Origin: Owenia fusiformis
Lineage: Eukaryota > Annelida > Polychaeta > Sabellida > Oweniidae
Direction: 5' to 3'
Assembly (NCBI GenBank): GCA_903813345.2
Contig: CAIIXF020000007.1
Span: forward strand, 28,182,698 to 28,246,697
DNA: 64,000 nt
Position numbers and translations under genes: made by a program. Below, piece after piece: positions 53,771 to 64,000 of this stretch (its first letter is position 1; the number at the start of each line of letters is the position of its first letter). The notes beneath the pieces were generated by a model, which saw nothing but the letters and a program-made list of their open reading frames with translations, was not told where the DNA came from and did no database searches.

Positions 53771-54650
53771 AGGGTTAATATGATAATTTTGAATATATTA
53801 AAAAATATATTGTTTTCACCAATCCAAACATAATGTTCCTTTAAGAAATTGGATTGTGAATAAAATGTACGATACTATATACGCTGTTTCATGATTTTGT
53901 TTAAATATTCATTATTATTTTCTAAATTCATTTTTGAATATTGGAATTCATGTGACAAAACTTGACATACCAATTATGAGTACAGTGTAACCTTCCACCA
54001 TTTTTTGTTAGATAATACAGCGTGATCTAATTATTAATTAATGAATTGTTTTGTCTGCCGTGATACTTTTTGCCTCTCGTCTAAATTGTTTCTCACGCTA
54101 TTCATTATTAGATAATTATACTGAACAAAAATTACATCTGTTTTTGGGCGAGCCAGTACATTTATTGATAAAAAGAATTGGGAAACAATTAAATCGATGA
54201 AGGAACAGCAAGTTTCATTATTGCAGTGAACATTTGCAGTGAAAAGTTGCAGTAAAAAATAGTTTCATATCATATGATGTATTCAGAATGAAACAAGAGT
54301 AAATCCTAAATGTCTGATTGTTGAATGTTGAAAAAATACATGTGGATCTATTTGAAGCACTTCACGAAATATTCAAGGAAATAGTCTTGCTACAAGTTCC
54401 TGCAGCCCCCCTTCTCCCACTACTTGACTACACTCCTATGGAAAATTCTCACACGGGAGGGAAGTGTGTAGTTGGAGGAGGGGGGGACAAAGACTTGTAG
54501 CTAAACTACCAAGGAAACAACAGATTACTGGCACATTAATTAATCCTGGATCGAACAATGATTTGTGTTGCAAATCACATCGCTTTGTTATTATAACGAT
54601 AACGTAATATAGTTTTCTATGAATTGCATCCTATTGATTTTCCCCTTTAG

Positions 54651-55635
54651 CTGAGTTGTGTCTGAAACCAAGTTCTACGATAGTGTAATATTGGAAACTG
54701 ACATGTGTACTTAAATGGAGAATCATAACAAGCCTTCGGCTCACACACAAGGAGTAATGTGAGACCTGTGAAACATTTTATAAAAGATTCAACAGAATTG
54801 TTTCATAATCGATGACATGGAGTATGGTTAAAGTTCGAAAATGGAAGATGGGAAGGAAATTCTAAGGGTCAAATTAAGGAACCTTCGGGGTCACATTGCC
54901 TGTACTGTTATTCTCATCGGGTCATCAATACAGTAGCTACATTTGTGACGTTGAGACGTCTCGTGATCCCGGATATAACATTGGATTTACATTTGACAAA
55001 AATTGCAATCAGAAAAAACTTTTTTATGGTATAAAGCAGACACTCGTGAATTAGAGGCCTGTTATGATTTATGAGGATTAATATTGGCTGTTACCATCGG
55101 GTCATGCTGTTCAAAATATGGAAAACAGCAATGTTGTGGCACTTCGGGAATCAACTGAATAGAAATCATATCTTTACATCAAGATTACAAGATTTAGCAA
55201 CAGTTCAAGATCACCTATAAGCCAGAGACAGTTTTAAGGCAGATTTGCTTTTTTACTCAGATAAGATGTTTTTCAGACTTTAAACCCCCTACCTATTGAG
55301 ATTATCAAAGAATTTATCAAAACTATTTGTAAAACTTACGATTGAAAATTTCGGAGTTGGTATAGCCAAAGTTGATGCTTCGGAGCATGTGTTTTATAAA
55401 AGGTAGAGCAGATTATTAGAAAACTTTGAAGTATGTCACTATAGAAGACACCTCGTACATGGCTTCATGATTCTTGGAAGGTCTTCAAATATGGATGTCT
55501 TCAAGCTATCACCTGGATGTAGAGCTCGATATACTTTGATATTGAATGTACAAGAGAGGATATAGATATATACCTGGTTGGTTACATCAACATTTTGTAA
55601 CATTTCTCCATGATGTTTGACTGCTTCTGTGGAAG
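54651..55635 (+). other. candidate long untranslated exon, or other unique conserved-looking block
   Basis: tttcccctttag precedes 54651 and a GTAGGATAAG donor follows 55635. The 985 nt have a more even base make-up and more CpG than their surroundings, with no copy of any repeat family of this window. No frame of 60 codons is present on the plus strand. It could be a 5' untranslated exon continuing from 47290, or a non-coding RNA exon. It rests only on splice-like signals and composition. Confidence 0.25.
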
Positions 55636-55742
55636 GTAGGATAAGTTCATATTTTTATAAATGGGGAAGGTCCATAAATAAGATTTCTATTTGTCTTGCT
55701 CTCAAATTTCTGGTCCTTGGCTGACTTTGTTCCCCCAACTAG

Positions 55743-55920
55743 TACAGTAAAACCTGTATGTAATGAACATTTAAGGAGCCACAAAAAGTATTCACTGTAG
55801 GTAGGTGTTCACCTCAGAGGGGATTTTTAACAAGAGTCTTTATAAAATATATCAAAGTGGTGTTCACTAAACATAGGTGTTCACTAGAGATTTTCTCTGA
55901 GACAGGGCTTTACTGTATTT
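55743..55920. mobile_element. MITE, CAGTAAAACCTGT family
   Basis: tacagtaaaacctgtatgta at the left, ttcactgtaggtaggtgttc inside, and gagacagggctttactgtat at the right. TA borders. Confidence 0.7.
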
Positions 55921-56933
55921 CAGAGAGAAGGAGGGGGGGGGTAGTTCCAAGGGCTTGATGACTAGATAAGCACCATGTTATTTAATTAGTACAATGTTAT
56001 TTTACTGAGGAATGCTTCATGAGCTCCCTGTCTCGTTATATAACTACAAATAACTCTTGAGACTTCCGTTTTTTCTGTGTTGCCCCTATAATTAATTAAT
56101 TCCATCCTGACAGCATGCTGTTTTATTTGAGAAGGGTTTAGATGCAGAAAAGCAAAAGAGTAATTTTCTGCGATCCGGGTAGTTTCAGTGTTCGTTTTAG
56201 CAATTGACATCTATAACACTTTTGTATGGTCCTTTTTGGGTGGTGATATTTTCTGTTCTGGAAATACTAATTCTTTCAATCCCATAATGAAATGAACTAC
56301 ATTATTCTTAGGATTGCAAGGTGTTCTATATATTTTTATTTACTGTATGTAGTTTGGCTTGCATGGTGTTTTCAGTATATCCAGTATCAAAAAAGGTCTA
56401 TGAAATAATTTAGACATTTAGATAACTTCTTTAGGTATTGATGTTATTTTGAAGTAGCCATTGTACTCTACCTACTAACTGTATAAGGTATAAAATATAA
56501 TACTTCAGACGATGTAGCAGAGACAAAAAATATCCGCAGGGTTTAAACTGACTGACATTGAATCGATTTTATAGTTTTTCTCAGGTTAGTGCAATCCGTG
56601 TGTTATCCCTCAAAAAGTTTGATTTTCTCAATGGGATAAAAAGGTAAGGTGGTTTGTCGTGAAATCACATGGCAATGGAGATCTAATGTTTATGTTTTAA
56701 TATTTTCATGTGTCTTCATTTTTATTATTTATATAAAGTATATATTGTTCCCTTATATAAAATAGTTTTCTATTAAGTTAATTTGAAGGGCATATTGATC
56801 TCCAGACTTTCCAGTATATTAGACTAATGGCATTATAAGCCAATTATACAATATCATTTCTTTCAGCTTTCTGTAGTGTTCAAGATATGTCATTATACTG
56901 CAATAATCCATATCAAAATAATAGTATAATAAG

Positions 56934-57430
56934 TAGGGCTGGCACGGAACGAGTGGAATCGGAACGGACTTCGGAACTTGGCTTCGGAATTCAGAACTTT
57001 CGGAATTTCAGACCTTATTTAAAATAGTTCCTACTTCTCCATTTTTGTTACCATTAGAACAGCAGTGTATGTATAAGTTGTATTATGTTTATTAAATACA
57101 AATACTAACACTATCTAAAACATACTGAATATATATAAAACAAAATCAGTCACACATACTTTATTTATTTCTATCATTTATTACATATAAAACAACTTTA
57201 CCAAGTGAAAATGTTTAATACATGTAATAATTATATATATTTATTGATTTCGTTTCATAGTACTAGTTCGCTATTGCGAGTTTGCGTGGCGATATAACGA
57301 TAAGTGAATGTTCTTTGGGAAAATAAAAATTCTGAAAATTATCGGAATATGAGAAGGAAGGTCCGAAAGTCCGTTTCCGAAGGCAAAATCGGAATGGTTC
57401 GGAGAATAATTCCGTTCCGTACCAGCCCTA
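56934..57430. mobile_element. hAT-like MITE, TAGGGCTGG ends
   Basis: TAGGGCTGGCACGGAACGAG at the left is mirrored by CTCGTTCCGTACCAGCCCTA-like sequence at the right (two or three changes). cggaac/cggaat words fill both ends. The flanks ataataag and ttataagc may be a worn 8-bp duplication. TAGGGCTGG termini are common in hAT elements. The 497 bp have no coding content. Confidence 0.7.
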
Positions 57431-59474
57431 TTATAAGCAATAATTATTTTATTGTATGATCTGTAAAATTATGGATTTAAGATTACCCTGAAAAAAGGCT
57501 CATAGTAAAAGATGCTTGTAAGATCTTGATGACACTTGGGTAGCTTTTATGGCCTTTATGGGAATTTGTATGTGGAATGAAATTATTACATATTTACTGC
57601 TGAACTTTCTGCAGAACATGTAGTACCTGCAATCCTGAATAGTTAATCATATTTTAGGTGATCAGATCTGATTTGATAAGACTGGATAAAGAATTACTTC
57701 TTATTTGAAGAGTGTAGATGATACAAAGTCACTTTTGGAAAGGATAGATTGCCTTGGGTGCAATATTAACATTATTGTACATTTAGGTGCTTAAACAGCA
57801 TCTCAAAGTTCAAAGGCTAGAAAGGTGTTGCATCAAATCTGTTTACCTTATTTAAACCAAGAATGATGATGACCGTGAAAAGTGCTAAATCGTATTATGT
57901 TCCAGAGAAGCAAGAATATGTAAGACAGCTAAAACCGGTGAACCTTACAGGTTAAACATTAGAAAATACATCATGAATTTCGAGGTTTACCTAGGATCAG
58001 TTTATATAAACAATCAAATATCTTCACGTATCTCTGATGCTATCTTAGAAGAAATATTTCTCTTTTTGATGCAAGAAGGAATATCCTAACAAAACACAAT
58101 TTTTCGTTAGTGATTTTTTGTTTAACACAGGTGTGTAAATCTATTTAGTATTGACCGGATAATGTGTAATATACTTACAGGAGGTTGTATGTAATCATAT
58201 TGATGATATATAAATTGGTAATGTTAGACAGTGGACCATGAGTACATGAAAGTGATCTCATAATTTTATATATTTTCTGTATCATATCACTGTGGAAGAA
58301 CTGAATCATGATTGCAGCAATGTTTTTTTAGTAATACGATTATAAAATGCTCTGAAGCAGTCGTGGTTATATAACAATACCATCTTATGAATGAGATCAG
58401 CCATTGTCATGACAATATTAACTGACTGTTCAAGTTCCAGTCTTTGTCCCTGAGCTTAAAGTCACAAAGCTGAGATCATAATAAGATGTTTAAGATTAGA
58501 CCAATCCAAATGATGCTCTTTTAAATAAATGTGTTTTAGATTTTTTGTTGTTTTAGTTACAAGTTGTTATTGAATTCTGGGGAAACCACCATTCATTGAT
58601 CTGGTGGTGATTATTAGATAGATACTGGTAAATTGATAAGACATCCTGAGGTACATGGGATAAATCATTTCAACTATGTAGAACCATGTTCATTCATTAA
58701 CACCAGCTTCCCATTTATCGAAGAATGTGCATGTTTCTGGATACTATTTTACTTAATTTCACCTTCAAAAATTTTCCCAAAAATTCCTTGTAAAATTCAT
58801 AATATGGAATCGTTGATTTTATCCAGTGTTGCTTCTAACCCTAGTTGTCATGGTGTTTAATAATTGGGATCACTTAGTTTTGGAATCAGGTCAATAGGGA
58901 CATATTAACCCAGCTTTCTTAATCAACAACATATGGTCACAGGTAATGTGTAGGAAAAGTATATCCCTTTAAAAATATCGAACCTAAGATCCCGTAAAAT
59001 GGAGAGAAATACCTGAAACACGTCATTTAGATCCCAAAAAACTCCATTCTACATCGATGTTAACATTTTTTTGTAATTTGTAGCAAATCTTAAAATTATT
59101 CACAAGTTCATTTTGTAAATATTTGAAGGGATAAATTTGATCACATTATGTTAGCTGCACTTCATAACTCTCTGCCACTACCAGAGAACAGTTTCTGGAT
59201 AATAAATTCTTCGATATTTTCTGATGGCGTTTACATTAAGGTGGATAAAATTTCTTCAGTTTTTCAGGTAATTATATTTACTGTACACATAAAATGAACA
59301 TGTATTTTATTTGTAATATTGATGAAAATACGTTAGATAAAAGTCATTTTATATTATTAGCTACAGAGGTTTTATGCTCAGAACATTCATTGTTGTGACT
59401 GTTTTCATAAAATGCCAAGATCTCTGACTTATGAAATATTTATTCTTAGGATTGCCTCAGTCATTTTACGTCAC
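57431..59474. other. unassigned DNA
   Basis: No repeat family, splice pair or coding segment recognised. The 75-codon frame at 58633 has no support. Confidence 0.5.
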
Positions 59475-59612
59475 TACAAATTGACATATTGTTAATGGTC
59501 TCCAACTTTTTTGTGGATGGTGTTCAGTGGTTGGTGTTCAGCATTCAGTGTTCGGCATCTGTAACAAGTAGCACGACGTGAGATTTTGCATGATGATGCC
59601 TTGTTTCTTTAT
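59475..59612 (-). mobile_element. MITE, tgtcaccacc family, copy L (reverse orientation)
   Basis: acatattgttaatggtctcc, aacttttttgtggatggtgt, tcagtggttggtgttcagca, catctgtaacaagtagcacg and gatgccttgtttc are present in reverse complement. Confidence 0.75.
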
Positions 59613-60128
59613 TTTTTTATTTTTATTTTATATGGACAATGTTTTATTTTTAAGTGTAATTAACATATTTACTTTAGAATTATGTGAATGACGTACCTAG
59701 GCTTGAGAAGCAGTATTTGCCCCCCCCCCTTATTGCAAAATCTAAGAAAAATAAAATAAGGGATTTATACAGCTTCTGCCCGCATATGTCCCCAATCAAG
59801 CCAAGGGAGCAGAGACTAAAACTTTGGCTCATGAAATAAAGTACAAAATACAAACTCATGCAACTACAGATCTACTACAAATTATTGAAAGGGGTACCAA
59901 ACATTACCCTGCGTGCAGAGTCTAGTTAAACTACGAAGCTCTCTTTTAAGAAGTGAAGTCCAACGAATGCAAAGGGTAACCAAACATCAGTTTTTGAGAA
60001 ATAATCAATAAGGAAAGGAATTTACAACTAACAGTGTTCTATTTGTCTCACCTTTGATAACCTCTGACTTCTACCACTATGTTAAGCTGAGGCATTTGAT
60101 AGCCTTTGCTTGACTAACTGTTTCCCTC

Positions 60129-60300
60129 AGTCCTGTAGCCAGCTTTTGCCAGGGGATCATCGATTTTTTGAAAAATTTTATTGGGGTCGCTTTTGTTAAC
60201 TTTGGCTCAAAACTGGCCAAATTCACTTGAATTTAGTGCTCAATGGTGAAAGACTGCATCATTTTGATTTGCCAAGGGAGGGGGGGGGCTAAAATTCTGG
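60129..60300. mobile_element. MITE, CAGGCCCATAGCCAG family, partial
   Basis: tcctgtagccagcttttgcc, aactttggctcaaaactggc, tcaatggtgaaagactgcat and tttgccaagggagggggggg follow the family order. The right terminal repeat is missing. Confidence 0.6.
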
Positions 60301-60499
60301 AATAGTGAATTGAAATTATGACTTTGAAGGGCACCTTGTATTATATTGTGATATTATGCTGGCTGCTTAAAGACTATACAACTGGTTCTGCCAACCAGGT
60401 TAAAATTAAGTCTATGGGTACATCATCATACCTTTGTTAAGGTTGCCCTGATACCCATTATTGCTGCTTTCTGTCTTTCAACCTGCAACAGAACTTCAC

Positions 60500-60576
60500 A
60501 AAACTATTTAAATGTTCCTACACCACCCGAAAAATCTACATTATTTCGGGTGGTGTAGGAACATTTAAATAGTTTT
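60500..60576. repeat. perfect 33-bp inverted repeat with 11-nt loop
   Basis: Left arm 60500-60532 (core aatgttcctacaccacccga) and right arm 60544-60576 are exact reverse complements around aatctacatta. No other copy is seen in the window. It could be a very young palindromic insertion, a hairpin RNA source, or a cruciform site. Confidence 0.95.
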
Positions 60577-60937
60577 CCGAATTAGATAACCTACCCAATA
60601 AACCTCTTCAATGAAAAGTAAAGGATTACCATGACTTTTCTTGATACCCATGGTGATTTATCCAAATGTTGCCATTGAAAGATGTCAGGACTATATAAAC
60701 AAATTAATATCTTTGACTGTAAGTGGGTGGGCAATCAATTCCCAAGTAATTTTTAAACTAGGATAATCTGACAGATCAGTATTTTTGCTTCTCTCTAATT
60801 GGTTACAAATAATTTATCTTTCGCAGATTTCAGATTAAATCTGATGTTTAAAATGCAACATATCATAAATTGGAACAGGTGGGCAGATGCATTCTGATTC
60901 ATCACTTCTGTTTTAGCAGTGCTGATGAGAGGCAAGT

Positions 60938-61120
60938 CTATAGCCAGCTTTTGCCAAGAGAGTTTCACTTTTCTAATAAATCCAGTTCATATTTGACAAC
61001 TTTGGCCCATAATCACATGAAAAGTCCTCAGAAGGATGAGAAACTGCATGATTTTGAAATAATTTTTGGCTGGGAAGGGGGTCGCTCAAACCTCCCAAAT
61101 ACCACTGGCCATGGGCTGGA
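60938..61120. mobile_element. MITE, CAGGCCCATAGCCAG family, partial
   Basis: caagtctatagccagctttt at the left; tttgacaactttggcccata, gatgagaaactgcatgattt inside; accactggccatgggctgga at the right. The ends are imperfect. A 101-codon frame over it is chance. Confidence 0.65.
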
Positions 61121-61719
61121 GAGTGGCATCTATCTTGATAGTATTACCCTGATGACTAGGGTTTTGATGATATAATCTGAAAAGCTAGGTCAAAGTACTT
61201 TTATCCAAAGAGTGCAGATGAAGCTCTCTTTTAAAGAAACAAAAACAAACTATTGTAAAGGGTACTTACCTTTGTAAAAGTCAATATGCTGCTATTTTTG
61301 GGACAGGGGCTTGAAGCAAGACTATCATTATGGGATCGATGGATATTTTAAGATTTGTTATAATCAAGCCATTTCAGTGATCTAAATCAAATTATATTTG
61401 TTTGTTTGTTTGGAACACTTTCTGCATGGGTAGAAAGAATTGTTTGATCTTTTTGTTAAGCATGAGTTCAGTGTTTAACTTTTATGCAAGAGAATAAGAA
61501 AAAATTATACTTGCTTCTCATATATTTCTTGTTCATCCCATGTTCTGTTGAGTCATTATAAATAGATCCTTAACAACACTTGCTTCCATTATTCAATGCT
61601 GGAATCTTATAATCTGCTTTGTAATATATCAATCTGTTGTATGCGTTGTATCAATCACAGGTGGTGCCAAGAAAGCAGGTTGATCTGACATTGTAGTATG
61701 TGTATTTAGATTATCCTAT

Positions 61720-62110
61720 ATGGGGTTTGGGATATTGGGGTTATCCCAAGGCTATTATGTAAAATATATCTCCCCCGAGGGCTGGGACCTAAAGCGATAT
61801 CCTGTCCACTGATGAAAATACATAGGGGTTATGTACTGGGAGGTTTTGGATATGGGGTTTATCCAGAGGGAGATATGCATATCTACTTGAGGGACCATAG
61901 GGACCGAAGGTAGATGTGCATATCTCACGAGGGATGGACCCGATATCCAAACCGACAGTACATAACTGCTTTATCCTATACCAAGTGGAGTTTTCAGTGA
62001 AATTACCGGAAGCGGGAAGATATGCACCGAAGCGGGGGATATGGAGGTTCTGGATATGGGAACCTCAGGATACGGGATATATCTTACAACATTATCTCCC
62101 TAAAACTCTA
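61720..62110. repeat. palindromic region with gatatgg / ccatatc words
   Basis: gttatgtactgggaggtttt at 61828 is mirrored by aaaccgacagtacataac ending 61968, and in the centre agatatgcatatctact is mirrored by agtagatgtgcatatct-type sequence (61870-61925). Further gggatatgg/ggatatcg words flank it. It is probably a decayed foldback element about 400 bp long. Confidence 0.45.
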
Positions 62111-62170
62111 CTTGGCATTGGATAAACTCTTTACAAACATACTTTATGTACCTCAGCATGAACAAGTATG

Positions 62171-62282
62171 GGATAATAGGGTTAATCCCTCAGGAAATAT
62201 ATATACAGTGTATATATATTTATCAAGGATAATAGGGTTAATCCCTCAGGAAATATATATACAGTGTATCTATTTTTCAAGG
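62171..62282 (+). repeat. 56-bp tandem duplication
   Basis: ggataatagggttaatccct + caggaaatatatatacagtg is present twice, back to back. It contains a tagggttaatccct near-palindrome. Confidence 0.8.
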
Positions 62283-64000
62283 AACCATTTCATGTATACC
62301 TGTATAGATTAAATCCAAAGTTCATGTTCAAAGCACAAATAGCAATATGGCAAAAACAAAACAATAGTCCTCAACAAAATATTAAAACACCCATCCCATG
62401 AAATACCAAATACAAATAAAATCCCCAAAATATTAATCAACACGAATATGAAACAAAAAGTGATGCACTAGAGCGAGAATAATGATATCATCTTATGACC
62501 AAAAAGCACATTCATTGGAAAACTGTACGCAGGATTTTATATACAAATCACAAGGGGCAACATTAGAAAAATAAAACAACACATGCTTAGAAACCAGAAA
62601 ATGATTATTCAACATATATATGTACCAGACAATAGAGAAAGCCATGAGAGTTCAAAATAAAGGTATCAAGCAACCGGAAATTCAGTCCAAACTCTACTCA
62701 TGTAAATCTTATAAGCAAGGGTTTAATGACTAACTTTAAACCTGTTAGGTTGCATGTAATATTTAGACATCTAAGTATAGTTTTGCTAATAAATGAGACA
62801 AGGCTGAGAGTTATGGAAGGTGCTATCTTATCTAAGGATTGATTTGGAAGCACCTTGGAGATGTGTGTATCAATTAAGCCATGTTTAGTCTCACTTGATC
62901 AAGCGAAGGGACGGGAACTAATGTTATAGTCAAGGATTAGTCAGTGATTAGTCTGGGATTATTCGGGATCATTTTGTTATAGATCCATGAATCTGATATT
63001 TTGTTGATCATCACTCGCTGGATATGAAAATGCTTTGGACTATTATGTGCAGGAGTTAGAAATGTCAAGAATGATCAGCAAGAAATAGGGTGGATGTTAT
63101 ACTTGGTTTTGATAGTTTTTAGACATTCGTAGAGAAAATTTGATCTTAATTACATGTACTTTAAATGATTAAACATTATTTATTCTTGGTTATCTTTTGC
63201 AGAATGCCTGATATTTAATTAAAAATTCTTTTAGAATTATTTTCGAAAATCAGAAATTGAATGACAAAATTTATAATTTTAAAATGAAAGGAGAGTTAAT
63301 GTTGGTGCTTTCTAAATTGATCCTGATAAAGTCTGATGGATCGTAACAGAGATTACTGCTCAAGGTGTGTGTCTATCAGCATTCCGCTTCGGGTCTTCAC
63401 TCCAAGCAATCACCTTGATTAACCTGTAGTAGTGAGATATATCTTTCAGTGGCAGGTTGGGGTACTATAGCAAAAAGAGATAATTACCAAGATCCAAGGG
63501 TTACTTTATTGCAATTTTAGCACAATATATATTTGACTTCGGGTTTCTATTTTTGTTTTAATTTATTGAATGACAAATGGTATAAGATGAGCGTAATTAG
63601 AAGAGATTTCAATTTTTTTGTTAAATGCATAGTCCTGCTTCAAACCCTTGTGAATTAAGGTCCAAAGACTTAATGTAAGACTAACCTCAACTCAACCTTT
63701 ATTTTGTTAGATTCCAACAAAAAAAGTATTTTTGTTTCATCATCTTCAAGTCAGGTTTAGGGATAAGCTTCATGTCTGTCGAAATCTTTTGAAATTTCTG
63801 CTAAGACTTTCTACAGGATATATGCTAAGCCTGAACTTTATGTTAAAGAAAAGCTGTCACTGATTGATGCTTTTGATATTTACCTGTGCGGCCTTACCCA
63901 TGTGAAATATTTTGATGATCATGTTTTACAATGAGTAATAGAGTAAAATTGAGTTAAATCAGCATAGAATAAAGTAAACACGCCTGCAGTAAATACTCCT
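62283..64000. other. unassigned DNA at window end
   Basis: Unique-looking sequence without recognised exons. 63340-63480 is a little more complex than its surroundings, but no frame stands out. Confidence 0.45.

Noticed and set aside
54318-54500. 60-codon plus-strand frame (EALHEIFKEIVLLQVPAAPL)
   Set aside because: The start looked protein-like, but it ends in a G-rich run with no splice signal and no known family.
61916-62312. Overlapping 69- and 96-codon frames
   Set aside because: They run through a palindromic region and a 56-bp duplication; repetition explains them.

Overview
This is a eukaryotic window: AT-rich, sparse in genes, very rich in short inverted-repeat transposons, and holding one intron-rich gene. 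The gene is animal MGAT5. With the frequent acatgta words and the great number of MITEs, this suggests a marine invertebrate (mollusc, hemichordate, echinoderm or similar). The sequence does not let me name the species.

Positions 195-27654, minus strand, hold ten exons of an MGAT5 homologue (alpha-1,6-mannosylglycoprotein 6-beta-N-acetylglucosaminyltransferase, glycosyltransferase family 18). From high to low coordinate the exons are 27654-27498, 26867-26768, 26478-26332, 20791-20709, 18864-18775, 14386-14312, 14125-13952, 7762-7696, 4473-4371 and 308-195. Their phases join without error at nine of nine junctions, with the last acceptor less sure, and give the N-terminal 365 residues or so: cytoplasmic tail, signal-anchor, stem and the first part of the catalytic region. 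The rest of the gene lies beyond position 1.

The introns are packed with mobile and satellite DNA. They hold a 2.56 kb array of a 57-bp repeat (9216-11780), a 3.06 kb inverted-repeat element flanked by ATATA (15383-18443), a 2.1 kb Mutator-like element flanked by a perfect 9-bp duplication (22826-24927), an element carrying a tRNA-Lys-derived sequence (8021-8248), a LINE 3' fragment (12870-13398), and copies of one small family with tgtcaccacc/ggtggtgaca ends. Six copies of that family sit 18-225 nt downstream of MGAT5 splice donors.

From 27.7 to 47 kb I see no secure coding exon. This part is intergenic or upstream intron, with many mariner/pogo-like MITEs, a LINE tail (28310-28770), two minisatellites (41.6 and 42.4 kb) and a nested foldback structure (45.41-46.51 kb). 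A CpG-richer patch with a perfect TGACGTCA site at 47080 and a strong donor at 47291 looks like a plus-strand promoter and first exon. A repeat-free block at 54651-55635 with good splice signals may be a further untranslated exon of the same gene, whose coding part would lie past 64 kb. The rest of 47-64 kb is MITEs, one hAT-like element, a 33-bp perfect hairpin (60.5 kb) and unassigned DNA.

I found no tRNA, rRNA, CRISPR array or retrovirus-like element that I would call intact. Most open frames of 60-100 codons are chance frames in AT-rich DNA; the 618-codon one is an artefact of the 57-bp repeat.
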